Shown here piece by piece: positions 20,214 to 29,538 of a stretch of DNA of 64,000 nt. The position numbers and the translations under genes were made by a program. Numbering within the stretch: the stretch's first letter is position 1; each line of letters starts with the position of its first letter. The notes below the pieces were generated by a model that was not told the DNA's origin, made no database searches, and saw nothing but the letters and a program-made list of their open reading frames with translations. This DNA comes from Massilia sp. Se16.2.3 (GTDB lineage Bacteria; Pseudomonadota; Gammaproteobacteria; Burkholderiales; Burkholderiaceae_D): positions 3,906,001 to 3,970,000 of the forward strand of contig NZ_CP050451.1 of NCBI RefSeq assembly GCF_014171595.1, read 5' to 3'.

Positions 20214-20963
20214 TTAAGCCTGCTCGGAGACTTCGACGAAGTCGTCGCCGCCGGCCTTGACCATCTCAACGACTTCGTTGGTGGCGTTGGCACGGCCTTC
20301 CAGGATCGCATCGGCAACGCCGCGTGCGTACAGGGTGATGGCCTTCGACGAGTCGTCGTTGCCAGGGATCACGTGGGTGACGCCTTCTGGCGAGTGGTTG
20401 GTATCGACCACGCCGATGACCGGGATGCCCAGCTTGCCGGCTTCGGTGATGGCGCCCTTGTGGTAGCCGACGTCGACGACGAAGATTGCGTCAGGCACGC
20501 CGCCCAGGTCCTTGATGCCGCCGATCGATTTCTGCAGCTTGATCATTTCGCGCGAGAACATCAGCGCTTCTTTTTTCGACAGCTTCTCGACCGAACCGTC
20601 TTCCACTTGCGCTTCCATGTCTTTCAGGCGCTTGATCGAGGTCTTGATGGTCTTGAAGTTGGTCAGCATGCCGCCCAGCCAACGCTGGTCGACGTAAGGA
20701 ACGCCGGCGCGCTGTGCTTCAGCAGCGATGATGTCGCGTGCCTGGCGCTTGGTGCCGACCATCAGGATGGTGCCGCGGTTCGACGAAATCTGCTTGATGG
20801 TCTTCATCGCATCCTGGTACATCGCCATGGTTTTTTCCAGGTTGATGATGTGGATCTTGTTGCGATGACCAAAGATGAACGGTGCCATCTTCGGGTTCCA
20901 GAAACGGGTCTGGTGGCCGAAGTGAATACCGGCTTCCAGCATTTCGCGCATAGTAACGGACAT
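20214..20963 (-). CDS. rpsB: 30S ribosomal protein S2
   Basis: Small-subunit ribosomal protein needed for S1 binding. 249 residues, full length, beginning [20 protein letters not shown]. The family signatures [20 protein letters not shown] and, near the middle, [17 protein letters not shown] and the [14 protein letters not shown] segment are all present. GGAG lies 6 bases before the ATG. It is the first gene of the rpsB-tsf operon, with a roughly 495-base upstream region shared with the divergent map gene. Confidence 0.98.
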   Translation of the reverse strand: MSVTMREMLEAGIHFGHQTRFWNPKMAPFIFGHRNKIHIINLEKTMAMYQDAMKTIKQISSNRGTILMVGTKRQARDIIAAEAQRAGVPYVDQRWLGGMLTNFKTIKTSIKRLKDMEAQVEDGSVEKLSKKEALMFSREMIKLQKSIGGIKDLGGVPDAIFVVDVGYHKGAITEAGKLGIPVIGVVDTNHSPEGVTHVIPGNDDSSKAITLYARGVADAILEGRANATNEVVEMVKAGGDDFVEVSEQA

Positions 20964-21037
20964 GTAATTCTCCAGGGTTAAGTCTTGAATAACGGCCAGT
21001 CACCCTATGGGCACCCTTGTCGGCCGCATTCGCGATT

Positions 21038-21066
21038 TGAATAAATAAATGGACTACTTTTGACAA
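21038..21066 (-). promoter_or_regulatory. candidate rpsB promoter
   Basis: On the minus strand TTGTCA (21061-21066) and TATTCA (21038-21043) are separated by 17 bases, about 75 bases before the rpsB ATG, in an AT-rich patch unlike the surrounding DNA. The -35 matches five of six consensus bases, the -10 only three. Plausible but not proven. Confidence 0.45.
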
Positions 21067-21193
21067 CATTGCCGGACCTCAGTCCAAGCAACCCGAGATT
21101 CTAGCGGGATTCGGGTGGATTTTCAAGCTTTGCGTGCTGCATTCGGGCGTCCGGGCGCTTCGCGTGCCTGGCTGAAGCGCTGCATACGACGTA

Positions 21194-21320
21194 CCGCGTG
21201 GGCTCGAGAGCCCACCCTACGAACGGCGAAGCAATTCGATTTTGTAGGGTGGGCTCTTGAGCCCACCTTACGAACGGCGAAGCAATTCGATTTTGCAGGG
21301 TGGGCTCTTGAGCCCACGCC
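21194..21320. repeat. cluster of three REP-like palindromes with a 51-base tandem period
   Basis: Three palindromic elements of the GTAGGGTGGGCTCTTGAGCC type lie at 21194-21220 (reverse orientation), 21244-21271 and 21295-21320. The last two are part of a tandem unit of about 51 bases beginning GAACGGCGAAGCAATTCGAT (starts 21221 and 21272). Short open frames across it on both strands are by-products of the repeat. It fills the middle of the rpsB-map divergent region. Confidence 0.85.
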
Positions 21321-21379
21321 GTTAACCCGCAGAACATTCGCAAACCCACCCTCGCCTCGGCAAGCCACTGCACATCCCT

Positions 21380-21385
21380 TATAAT
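21380..21385 (+). promoter_or_regulatory. candidate -10 of the map promoter
   Basis: A perfect TATAAT lies 74 bases before the map start, just after the repeat cluster. The -35 region at 17 bases spacing is GC-rich and does not match well. The -10 alone is the support. Confidence 0.45.
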
Positions 21386-21458
21386 GAAAAGAATATTGCA
21401 CCGGGCGCGACTGTTGCTCGGCTGTTACGAATACTTACCGTTAGTCGAATCCTCATCC

Positions 21459-22283
21459 ATGACCATCTCCATCAAGACCCCCGACGAAATCGAAGGCATG
21501 CGCCTGGCCGGCCGCCTCGGCGCCGAAGTGCTCGACTACATCACGCCTTTCGTCAAGCCGGGCGTGACCACGGGCGAACTCGACCGCCTGTGCCACGAAT
21601 ACATGGTCAAGGTCCAGGGCACCGTGCCGGCGCCGCTGAACTACGCGCCGCCGGGTTACCCGCCCTTCCCGAAGGCGGTGTGCACCTCGGTCAACGACGT
21701 GATCTGCCACGGCATCCCCGGCGACAAGGTCCTGAAAAGCGGCGACGCCCTGAACATCGACGTCACCGTCATCACGAAGGATGGCTTCCACGGCGACAAC
21801 AGCCGCATGTTCCTGGTTGGCCAACCCTCCCTGCTGGCGCGGCGCCTGTCGGAAGTGGCCTACGAGTGCATGTGGCTGGGCATCTCGAAAGTGAAACCGG
21901 GCGCGCACCTGGGCGACATTGGCCACGTGATCCAGCAGCACGCCGAAAAGAACGGCTACAGCGTGGTGCGCGAATTCTGCGGCCACGGCATCGGCCGCGT
22001 CTTCCATGAAGAGCCGCAGGTGCTCCACTACGGCAAGCCCGGCACGCTGGAAAAGCTGGAAGCGGGCATGATCTTCACGATCGAGCCGATGATCAACGCC
22101 GGCCGCCGCGAAATCAAGGAAATGCCGGACGGCTGGACCATCAAGACGCGCGACCGCAGCCTGTCGGCCCAGTGGGAGCACATGATCCTCGTCACCGAGA
22201 CCGGCTACGAGGTGCTGACCCAGTCGGCCGGCACCCCGCCGCCGCCGGCCATCGTCCTGCCAAAAGCCGCCGTCCCGGCGTAG
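21459..22283 (+). CDS. map: type I methionine aminopeptidase
   Basis: Removes the N-terminal methionine from nascent proteins. 274 residues in the pita-bread fold. The metal ligands are recognisable: Asp in ALNIDVTVITKDGFHGDNSR (two Asp), His in GHGIGRVFHEEP, Glu in MIFTIEPMINAG and Glu in QWEHMILVTE. The N-terminus ISIKTPDEIEGMRLAGRLGA is typical of the short type Ia form. ATG at 21459 is used because upstream in-frame sequence (from 21384) is not family-like. The stop is five bases before glnD; the pair is probably cotranscribed. Confidence 0.96.
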   Translation: MTISIKTPDEIEGMRLAGRLGAEVLDYITPFVKPGVTTGELDRLCHEYMVKVQGTVPAPLNYAPPGYPPFPKAVCTSVNDVICHGIPGDKVLKSGDALNIDVTVITKDGFHGDNSRMFLVGQPSLLARRLSEVAYECMWLGISKVKPGAHLGDIGHVIQQHAEKNGYSVVREFCGHGIGRVFHEEPQVLHYGKPGTLEKLEAGMIFTIEPMINAGRREIKEMPDGWTIKTRDRSLSAQWEHMILVTETGYEVLTQSAGTPPPPAIVLPKAAVPA

Positions 22284-22288
22284 GCAGC

Positions 22289-24877
22289 ATGTCTCCGATG
22301 GCGCTCGACGGGATCCGTCCCGCTCTCAAGGCCAGGCTCAAGGCCGAGCGCCATGCCTTGTTTGCCGCGTTCAAGGATGAGGGCAAGCCGGAGAAGCTGC
22401 TGCGCGGCCTGCGCCAGTGCGTCGACGACATCCTTGGCGAAGCCTGGGACGCTGCCCGCCTGCCAGGCAACAGCGCCCTGGTCGGCGTGGGCGGCTACGG
22501 CCGCGGCGAACTGTTCCCGCATTCCGATGTCGACCTGCTGATCCTGCTGGGCGAGCCGGCCGACGCCATCACCCAGGCCCGGCTGGAAAGCCTGGTGCAG
22601 CTGCTGTGGGACCTGGGCCTGGAAATCGGCCACAGCATCCGCACCGTCGACGAATGCCTGGTCGAGTCGCAGGCGGACATCACCGTGCAAACGAGTTTGC
22701 TGGAAGCGCGCCTGGTCGCAGGCAGCGCGGCGCTCTTCGCCCAGCTGGAAGGACGCTACCGGGAAGCGCTCGATCCGCAGGCCTTCTTCCAGGCCAAGAC
22801 CGCGGAAATGCGCCTGCGCCATGCCAAGTACGAATACACCGCCTTTGCGCTGGAGCCGAACTGCAAGGAGAGCCCGGGAGCGCTGCGCGACCTGCAGGTG
22901 ATCCTGTGGGTGGCCAAGGCGGCGGGCCTGGCCGCTTCCTGGAGCCAGTTCGCCACGCGCGGCCTGATCACCCACGAGGAAGCGCGCCAGTTGATGGAAA
23001 AGGAGCGCGCCTTCAAGGATATCCGCGTGCGCCTGCACCTGCAGACGAACCGGCGCGAAGACCGCCTGCTGTTCGACGTGCAGACGGCGATCGCCGAGTC
23101 TTTCGGCCTGACCGACGACGCACCAGGCCCGGGGGCGCGGCGGGCCTCTGAATACCTGATGCAGCGCTACTACTGGGCGGCGAAGACCGTCACCCAGCTC
23201 AACACCATCCTGCTGCAGAATATCGAGGCCCAGCTGTTCCCGCAGCCGGCCGTACCGCTGCCGCTCGCCGGTCCTGCCGGCGCCTGCTTCAACGACGTCA
23301 ACGGCTTCATCGACATCGCGCGCGACGACACCTTCGAGACCGACCCGGAAGCCATCCTCGGGATTTTTGTTGCCATGACCGAGCGCCCGGACATCAAGGG
23401 CATGACCGCGCGCACCACGCGCGCGCTCTGGCATGCGCGCGAGCTGATCGACGATGCCTACCGCGCCGACCCGGCCAACAAGGCGAACTTCCTGCGCATC
23501 CTGAAGGCGCCGGTGGGCCTGGTGCACGCGCTGCGGCGCATGAACGACTTCGGTGTGCTGGGACGCTACCTGCCGAACTTCCGCCGCATCGTCGGCCAGA
23601 TGCAGCACGACCTGTTCCACGTGTATACCGTCGACCAGCACATCATGATGGTGGTGCGGAACCTGCGCCGCTTCACGATGAGCGAGCACGCCCACGAATA
23701 TCCCTTCTGCAGCGGCCTGATCGCCAACTTCCGCGACCGCTGGCTGCTGTATGTCGCCGCCCTCTTCCACGACATCGCCAAGGGCCGCGGTGGTGACCAT
23801 TCGGAACTGGGCCGCGAGGACGCCCTCGCCTTTTGCCAGGAACATGGCATGCGCGAGGAAGACACGGAGCTGGTCGTGTTCCTGGTCGAACAGCACCTGA
23901 CCATGTCGCAGGTGGCGCAGAAGCAGGACCTGTCCGACCCCGACGTGATCGCCTCGTTTGCGGCCGTGGTGAAGGACGAGCGCCACCTGACCGCGCTGTA
24001 CCTGCTGACGGTGGCCGACATCCGCGGCACCAGCCCCAAGGTGTGGAATGCCTGGAAGGCCAAGCTGCTCGAAGACCTGTACCGCATTACCCTGCGCGTG
24101 CTCGGGGGCGAGCCGCATTCGGCCGACCGCGAACTGCGCGCGCGCCAGCAGGAAGCGCTGGCCACGCTGCGCCTGTTCGGTTTACCGAGCGATGCCCACG
24201 AGGCGCTGTGGGACCAGCTTGACGTGGTCTATTTCCTGCGCCACGACGCTTCCGACATCGCCTGGCAGACGCGCTTCCTGCACGACAAGGTGAACCACCC
24301 CCGTCCGGTGGTCAAGGCGCGGCTGGCGCCGATCGGCGAAGGCCTGCAGGTGGCGGTCTACATCAAGGACCAACCCGACCTGTTCGCGCGTATCTGCAGT
24401 TACTTCGACCGCAAGAATTTCAGCATCCTCGACGCCAAGATCCACACGACGAAGAATGGCTATGCGCTCGACAGCTTCCTCGTCACCGCCGAGGGTTTCG
24501 CCAGCCACTACCGCGACATCATCAGCCTGATCGAGCACGAACTGTGCGAGCTGCTGGTAAGGCAGGCGCCGCTGCCGCCACCGACGCGCCCGCGCCTGTC
24601 GCGCCTGTCGCGCCACTTCCCGGTCGCGCCCAGCGTCGACGTGCGCCCGGACGAACGCGGCCAGTACCTGCTGTCGATCGCGGCCAACGACCGCACCGGC
24701 CTGCTGTACGCGATCGCCAGCGTGCTGACGCGCTACCGCATCAGCCTGCACACGGCGAAAATCATGACGCTGGGCGAACGCGTCGAGGACGTGTTCCTCG
24801 TCGACGGCGCCAATCTCACCAATCCGCGCGTGCTGGTGCAGCTCGAGACCGAGCTGCTTGACGCGCTGGCAGTCTGA
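22289..24877 (+). CDS. glnD: bifunctional uridylyltransferase/uridylyl-removing enzyme GlnD
   Basis: Senses glutamine and adds or removes UMP on PII proteins, controlling nitrogen assimilation. Domain order: nucleotidyltransferase (about 55-160, with VGVGGYGRGELFPHSDVDLL holding the GxGG..S-DxD motif), GlnD-type linker, HD hydrolase domain (about 440-560, with LFHDIAKGRGGDHSELG), and two C-terminal ACT domains (about 680-760 and 790-862, e.g. QVAVYIKDQPDLFARICSYF) that bind glutamine. 862 residues, full length and uninterrupted. It starts five bases after map. Confidence 0.96.
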   Translation: MSPMALDGIRPALKARLKAERHALFAAFKDEGKPEKLLRGLRQCVDDILGEAWDAARLPGNSALVGVGGYGRGELFPHSDVDLLILLGEPADAITQARLESLVQLLWDLGLEIGHSIRTVDECLVESQADITVQTSLLEARLVAGSAALFAQLEGRYREALDPQAFFQAKTAEMRLRHAKYEYTAFALEPNCKESPGALRDLQVILWVAKAAGLAASWSQFATRGLITHEEARQLMEKERAFKDIRVRLHLQTNRREDRLLFDVQTAIAESFGLTDDAPGPGARRASEYLMQRYYWAAKTVTQLNTILLQNIEAQLFPQPAVPLPLAGPAGACFNDVNGFIDIARDDTFETDPEAILGIFVAMTERPDIKGMTARTTRALWHARELIDDAYRADPANKANFLRILKAPVGLVHALRRMNDFGVLGRYLPNFRRIVGQMQHDLFHVYTVDQHIMMVVRNLRRFTMSEHAHEYPFCSGLIANFRDRWLLYVAALFHDIAKGRGGDHSELGREDALAFCQEHGMREEDTELVVFLVEQHLTMSQVAQKQDLSDPDVIASFAAVVKDERHLTALYLLTVADIRGTSPKVWNAWKAKLLEDLYRITLRVLGGEPHSADRELRARQQEALATLRLFGLPSDAHEALWDQLDVVYFLRHDASDIAWQTRFLHDKVNHPRPVVKARLAPIGEGLQVAVYIKDQPDLFARICSYFDRKNFSILDAKIHTTKNGYALDSFLVTAEGFASHYRDIISLIEHELCELLVRQAPLPPPTRPRLSRLSRHFPVAPSVDVRPDERGQYLLSIAANDRTGLLYAIASVLTRYRISLHTAKIMTLGERVEDVFLVDGANLTNPRVLVQLETELLDALAV

Positions 24878-24928
24878 TTGCGCGCCCTGCCCGTCAACTG
24901 AAACACTTCATCTCACTTCATAAGATCC

Positions 24929-25675
24929 ATGACCGAACCGCTCCGCCTCTCCAAACGAATGTCCGAACTGGACCTGTGCTCGCGCCGCGAAGCCGATGAA
25001 TGGATCGCGCGCGGCTGGGTGCGGGTCGACGGCAAGGTGGTCTCGGAACTGGGCAGCAAGGTGCTGCCCAGCCAGCGCATCACCGTCGAACGCCAGGCCG
25101 CGGCCGAGCAGTCCAAGCGCGTCACCATCCTGATCAACAAGCCGATGGGCTATGTGTCGGGCCAGGCCGAGGACGGCTACACACCGGCGGTCGCCCTGAT
25201 CAAGCCGGAGAACCGCTGGGCGGAGGACCCGGCGCCGGAACAGTTCCACCCGACCCAATTGCGCTCGCTGGTGCCGGCCGGGCGCCTCGACATCGATTCC
25301 GTGGGTTTGCTGGTACTGACCCAGGACGGGCGCATCGCCAAGCAGCTGATCGGCGAAAACACCGCGATCGACAAGGAATACCTGGTGCGCGTGGAATACA
25401 CGAAACCGGGCAAGCTGCCCGAGTCGGACCTGAAAAAGCTGAACCACGGCCTGTGGATGGACGGCAAACCGCTGCTGCCGGCGAAGGTGCGCTGGCAGAA
25501 CGAAGACCAGCTCAGCTTTACCCTGCGCGAAGGCAAGAAGCGCCAGATCCGCCGCATGTGCGACATGGTGGGCCTGAAGGTAGTGGGCCTGAAACGCGTG
25601 CGCATCGGCCGCGTCAAGCTGGGCGATTTGCCGGTGGGGCAATGGCGCTACCTGTCGCCGGACGAGACGTTCTGA
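24929..25675 (+). CDS. RsuA/RluF-type pseudouridine synthase
   Basis: Isomerises a uridine to pseudouridine in rRNA. The N-terminal S4 RNA-binding domain (about 5-60, LRLSKRMSELDLCSRREADE) is followed by the RsuA/RluB/RluE/RluF catalytic domain with INKPMGYVSG. The active-site block is AGRLDIDSVGLLVLTQDG, whose Asp (RLD) is the nucleophile, and KRQIRRMC is near the end. The 248 residues and the S4 domain favour RluF or RluB over RluE; the exact site cannot be assigned. It lies 51 bases after glnD. The gene is followed by a dense repeat array. Confidence 0.88.
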   Translation: MTEPLRLSKRMSELDLCSRREADEWIARGWVRVDGKVVSELGSKVLPSQRITVERQAAAEQSKRVTILINKPMGYVSGQAEDGYTPAVALIKPENRWAEDPAPEQFHPTQLRSLVPAGRLDIDSVGLLVLTQDGRIAKQLIGENTAIDKEYLVRVEYTKPGKLPESDLKKLNHGLWMDGKPLLPAKVRWQNEDQLSFTLREGKKRQIRRMCDMVGLKVVGLKRVRIGRVKLGDLPVGQWRYLSPDETF

Positions 25676-25686
25676 CGCGCCGCCGC

Positions 25687-26006
25687 AAGGCTGGGGTCAG
25701 GTCTGACATTCGGACACGAGCTCGACCGCCGCAAGGCTGGGGTCACGCCGCAAGGCTGGGGTCAGGTCTGACATTCGGACACGAGCTCGACCGTAAGGCT
25801 GGGGTCAGGTCTGACATTCGGACACGAGCTCGACCGTTGGCCGGCAGTGATTCCGCCAGACCCACGCTGAACGCGCATGCAGAGGATTTTCGATAGCAAA
25901 GGCAGAGCTCGTGTCTGAATGTCAGACCTGACCCCACCGTACTTGTGAATGTCAGACCTGACCCCACCGTACTGTGACCCCACCGTACTCTGTGACCCCA
26001 CCGTAC
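25687..26006. repeat. direct and inverted array of a 42-base repeat
   Basis: Three full copies of a 42-base unit containing GGGGTCAGGTCTGACATTCG (25687-25728, 25752-25793, 25795-25836) and one 13-base partial copy (25733-25745) are in direct orientation. After a unique core of about 67 bases the complement appears: a longer copy with GAGCTCGTGT and AATGTCAGACCTGACCCC (25904-25934), a second AATGTCAGACCTGACCCC (from about 25948), then two shortened GTGACCCCACCGTAC copies. The 363-base gap contains no gene I would accept. The GGGGTCAG.. type motif resembles repeats near REP-associated tyrosine transposases; no transposase is seen here. Confidence 0.85.
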
Positions 26007-26038
26007 GCTGCTCTTGCGACCCCGCTGCTCTTGCCGCC

Positions 26039-27510
26039 TTACCTTCGCCCGGCGCGGCAAGATGCCTGCAACTGCGGGTCGGCGCCCAGTTCGCGCAGGA
26101 GCGCCATCATGGTGTCCAGCCCCCACTCCTGCGCCACCCCATAGGCGGTGCGGCAGTCGGGCGCGACGCGATTGACCTGGGCGCCAGCCGCAACCAGCTT
26201 GCGCACCACCTTCTCCAGGCGGGCTTCGCGCTCGCGCACCGCGGCGCTTTAACTGGCCCGCGCACGCCGTCGACGAACCCGTGCGCCTGCATCAGCTGCA
26301 TCAGGACGCTCATGCCCTCGCTTGACCCGCTCCCCTCGTCCGGCTTTGCGCCGGCTTCGAGCAGCAGGTCCATCATCGCCAGGTCCAGCGCCAACGCCGC
26401 ATGCGTCAGCGGCAACCGGTCGCGCGCGGCGTTGACGTCGGCACCGTGGCGCAGCAGTGTACGCACCATGTCGCGGTCGCCGCCGACCGGCGGCGATGCC
26501 CAGTGCCGTCCTGCCTCTGCTTCCGGTAGCGTCCGGCCCGGTCGAGGGCGGATCGGCGCTGGCGCCATGCGCGAGCAGGAAGTCGACCATGCCGGCGTCC
26601 CCCATCTCGGCCGCCGTCGTGAGCGCGGTGCCGCCCATTGCATCGATGCGCGCACCGTGCTCGAGCAGCAGGGGGCCACCACGTCGCGCCGCTTGGCGCG
26701 CACCGCGCTGTCGACCGGCGCAAAGGCCGCGTAGCCCGGCTCGACGATACGCGGGTCGCGCGCAAGCATCGTGCGCAGCTTGCCGAGATCGCCCGTGCGC
26801 ACCGCCTCGGCGAATTCGGCGCCACGGCGCTCCACGATCGCCTCGGCCTGGCGCTGGGCAATCTGGTCCGGCCTCAAGAGCAGCCTGGCCAACGCATTGC
26901 TCAGGCGGTCAGCATCGGGGTGACGCAGCTCCTCGGCGGTGCGTTCGGTGTCGTTCGATTCAAGGGCCAGGAGGGGCCGCTGCAGCGTGCGGCCGTCCAC
27001 GTACACGCTCAGGAAACCGAAGTAGTTCAGCAGGATCGGCCTGCCGCCCTCGTTACCGATGACCTTCTTGTCGGAGGGCGTAAACCGCACCGGCTTGAAG
27101 GCCATGACCTCGCGGATGAACGCATCCAGGCGTGTCGGATCCAGACCCTTGCACGGGCGCTTTTCCTGCTTGTACAGCGTGCAGACCCCAGCCCTGGATG
27201 CGGTCTTGACATACCAGTGCGCCACCGGGTCGCCCGCGTGACCGTCCGGTCGTTCGATCAGCAGCGAAGCCTCGATCGGCTCGCCGCTGTAACTGGCCAG
27301 CCGCTCGTGGATCGGCCGCTGCGGGAAACGCCCGGGCCAGAAATGCATGAACTCGTTGTGCGCGATCGGATGATCGCGCAGGGCGCCCTCGTAGGACAGG
27401 TCCCATTTCAGGTCGGCGCCGGCATGCACGCAGCCGGCCCAGAGGGCGCCTGCCAGCAGGCAGGCTCCGGCCAGCGCATGCCGGCCCCAGCGCAAAGCGT
27501 TCGTTGTCAT
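26039..27510 (-). CDS. exported protein with ankyrin repeats, several frameshifts
   Basis: Unknown function. N-terminal signal peptide (about 1-31, ending CVHAGADLKW). An approximately 170-residue domain follows that is clearly paralogous to the protein at 28239-28925: both share ERLASYSGEPIEASLL, a C-x9-C pair before LDP, AFIREVM and VDGRTLQRP. The second half is ankyrin-like (MVDFLLAHGASAD, MVRTLLRHGADVNAARD, MMDLLLEAGAKPDEGSG, KLVAAGAQVNRVA). The frame changes near 26680 (a C short in GGCCCCCTG), near 26515 and near 26250; the ankyrin register is restored each time, which argues for sequence errors or very recent decay. The protein should act in the periplasm. TGA end at 26039. Confidence 0.65.
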
Positions 27511-27536
27511 GCTTCCCTTCGGGACGGGCCTGCCGT

Positions 27537-28145
27537 TCAGTTGTGGATGTACTTGGTGAACACGTCGCTGAAGTCGCGCTTGGTATGCGTGTCGAGCATG
27601 GCCGTGTTCAGGGCCGCCAGCAGTTCGCCGTACTGGCTGACGAGGCTGCCGGCACCGGGCGCGATATTAAGCTTGTGGACCGAGGCGGTGGCATCGAGCG
27701 TGCGCAGCGCGTTGTCGCGGCACACGGCATCGCGGTGCTGCTGCTTGCCGATCGTGATCAGGGCCTTGTAGATGTCCTTCAGCTGTTCGATGAAGGTTTT
27801 CTTGACGTCGATCGAGAAGCGCGTGGCGTCGAGGTTGAATTTCAGTTCGATATCCATGTCGAGCGTACCGGCGGTCTCGATGCTGACATTCGTAATCTGG
27901 TGCGAGGCATAGTCGTAGCGCTTGATCGAGCGCTTCGAGGACACGGCCGAATCGCCATCCACGTGGATCAGCGCCAGGTTGGTGAAGCAGTACTCGTCCT
28001 TCTTGCTCTTGATGAGAAAGAAGATCTGCTCGCCGTCTTCGCTGAACAGGTAATCGTCGGCGTCGACCTTGTTGAAGTCGGCAGGCCCGACAATGACGCC
28101 GATATCGCTGATGCCCAGTGCTTCCGCTGCCAGTCTCTTGAACAT
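27537..28145 (-). CDS. bacterial PH-domain protein, YvbH type
   Basis: 202-residue soluble protein without signal peptide. The N-terminal 130 residues (MFKRLAAEALGISDIGVI, DEYCFTNLALIHVDGDSAVS, SIKRYDYASHQITNVSIETA) match what I know of the bacterial PH-like domain bPH_1 (formerly DUF1696); the C-terminal helical part corresponds to the YvbH extension. Function is unknown in the family. The base composition is slightly lower in GC than its neighbours. It sits between two exported paralogues in the same direction, 26 bases before the ankyrin gene, so cotranscription is possible. Confidence 0.75.
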   Translation of the reverse strand: MFKRLAAEALGISDIGVIVGPADFNKVDADDYLFSEDGEQIFFLIKSKKDEYCFTNLALIHVDGDSAVSSKRSIKRYDYASHQITNVSIETAGTLDMDIELKFNLDATRFSIDVKKTFIEQLKDIYKALITIGKQQHRDAVCRDNALRTLDATASVHKLNIAPGAGSLVSQYGELLAALNTAMLDTHTKRDFSDVFTKYIHN

Positions 28146-28238
28146 GTTGTTCCTCGTGTGAAAGAAGTCGCTACCTTAGCATTATTTCATCATGGAAAGA
28201 ACCCTCGGGGTAGCCCGCCGACAGCCAATCCGGGCATC

Positions 28239-28925
28239 TCATTGCCCGCGCTCTGTTGCCGGTTCGGGCTTGCGCGCCCTCGATGCCTCGTCCAGCTGGA
28301 ACAGCCTGTTCAAGGCGTCGAGCATGCGCCCGGCGTGCGGATGCCGCTTGTCCCTGGCGACCATTCCCGTCATGCCTGTCTCGAGCGTGGCAACCGGGCG
28401 CTGCAGCGTGCGTCCATCGATGCTCACGCTCAGCAATTGGTAGTAGTTCATCAGGATCGGTGTACCCGTCGCCTTGTCCACACCGACGGCATGTTCGCCG
28501 TCGGGAACGGGATCGAGCGGCGCGAAATGCATCACTTCCCGGATGAACGCCTCGGTGCGTGCGGGGTCGAGCGGCTGGCAGTCATCCTCCCGGTCGTTCG
28601 TCACCACGCACACGCGGGCCGCGCTGCGGGTCCTGATATACCAGGTCGCCATCGGATGCTTGCTCTCCGGCGCCTCGAGCAGCAGGGATGCCTCGATCGG
28701 CTCGCCACTGTAGCTGGCCAGCCTTTCCTGGATGGCCCGCTTCGGATAACGCGTGAGCAGGTAGCGCAGCATCTCGTTGTCGCGCAGCCGATGGCGGCGC
28801 AGGGCTTCCTTGTACGTCAGGTCCCATTTCAGGTTGGCAGCGGCCTGGGCCCGCGGTATCGACAGGCAGCCCGCCAGGACGAGGCAGCCAGCCAGCAGCA
28901 GCCCGCAGCGGTTTGCGGGCGTCAC
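28239..28925 (-). CDS. exported protein, paralogue of the ankyrin gene without repeats
   Basis: 228 residues. The signal peptide is hydrophobic (CGLLLAGCLVLAGCLSIPRA); LVLAGC could also be a lipobox, so it may be a lipoprotein. The mature part parallels residues 32-200 of the protein at 26039-27510: ANLKWDLTYKEAL, ERLASYSGEPIEASLL, C-x9-C before LDP, AFIREVMHF, SIDGRTLQRP. The ankyrin domain is absent. The start is GTG at 28925, chosen because it overlaps the upstream stop as GTGA and directly precedes the signal peptide. Function is unknown. Confidence 0.7.
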   Translation of the reverse strand: MTPANRCGLLLAGCLVLAGCLSIPRAQAAANLKWDLTYKEALRRHRLRDNEMLRYLLTRYPKRAIQERLASYSGEPIEASLLLEAPESKHPMATWYIRTRSAARVCVVTNDREDDCQPLDPARTEAFIREVMHFAPLDPVPDGEHAVGVDKATGTPILMNYYQLLSVSIDGRTLQRPVATLETGMTGMVARDKRHPHAGRMLDALNRLFQLDEASRARKPEPATERGQ

Positions 28926-29440
28926 GGACCGCCCTCCTTCGATGCCTTCAATGCCTTCGTGCCAGCGGCAGGCTGTCCGACCGCGGCTTCCACGACGGGA
29001 TAGAACTTCCCGACGCTGTGTTCGAGTCCATCCTCGTAGATGCGCTGCACCTTGACGATGGGATTGATGACGACACCCTTGGGCAGGGCGACGAAGGGGC
29101 CGGTCCCGAGCTTCTCGACGTCCCCCGGCGCGGGATAGGTCCACTTGCCGTCCAGGTTGCGGATGAAGACTTCGCCCGCGTAACACCCCATGACGCGCAC
29201 CAGGGCTTCCACCTTCTCAAGCGGAAATTTCCGCGTATGGAAGTCGTTCATCATGCCGTCGACGTAGCCGAGGCTGCGCGGCGAGAAATCCAGGGTCACG
29301 CCGTGCGTGCGCCTGGCGAACTCCAGCGCCGAATCCGTGCATTCGGCCAGCCTGGCCTGCGGCACCAGAGGCGCCTGGCAAAAGCCGTGCGCCGATACCA
29401 GCGACAGCGATGCCGCGAACAATAGCGTGGATGGTTTCAT
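28922..29440 (-). CDS. exported hypothetical protein
   Basis: 172 residues with a signal peptide (MKPSTLLFAASLSLVSAHGF, then CQAP). The mature part has a YVDGMMNDF segment, then GCYAGEVFIRNLDGKW, a pattern reminiscent of DUF3806-like domains, but I cannot assign a family firmly. Its TGA overlaps the GTG start of the next gene, so the two are probably translated together and may act together in the periplasm. ATG at 29440 is preferred over TTG at 29446. Confidence 0.6.
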   Translation of the reverse strand: MKPSTLLFAASLSLVSAHGFCQAPLVPQARLAECTDSALEFARRTHGVTLDFSPRSLGYVDGMMNDFHTRKFPLEKVEALVRVMGCYAGEVFIRNLDGKWTYPAPGDVEKLGTGPFVALPKGVVINPIVKVQRIYEDGLEHSVGKFYPVVEAAVGQPAAGTKALKASKEGGP

Positions 29441-29538
29441 GGACAAGTGCGAGCCCGTTCAGGTAAACAAGCGCAGCGAACCCCGGCCGCTTGCGGCACC
29501 GGGTCTCGCACGAAAACGCCGAGGCCTGGGCGCTCTGC

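Noticed and set aside
21101..21401. Small open frames with repeated WALEPT-like peptides on both strands
   Set aside because: They are translations of the REP-like repeats in the rpsB-map gap and lack ribosome sites.
25687..26006. Possible CRISPR array
   Set aside because: Copies are nearly contiguous with no equal-length unique spacers, copies occur in both orientations and no cas gene is present.
25743..26126. Open frames with repeated peptides beyond the rluF-like gene
   Set aside because: They arise from the 42-base repeat array and have no family resemblance.
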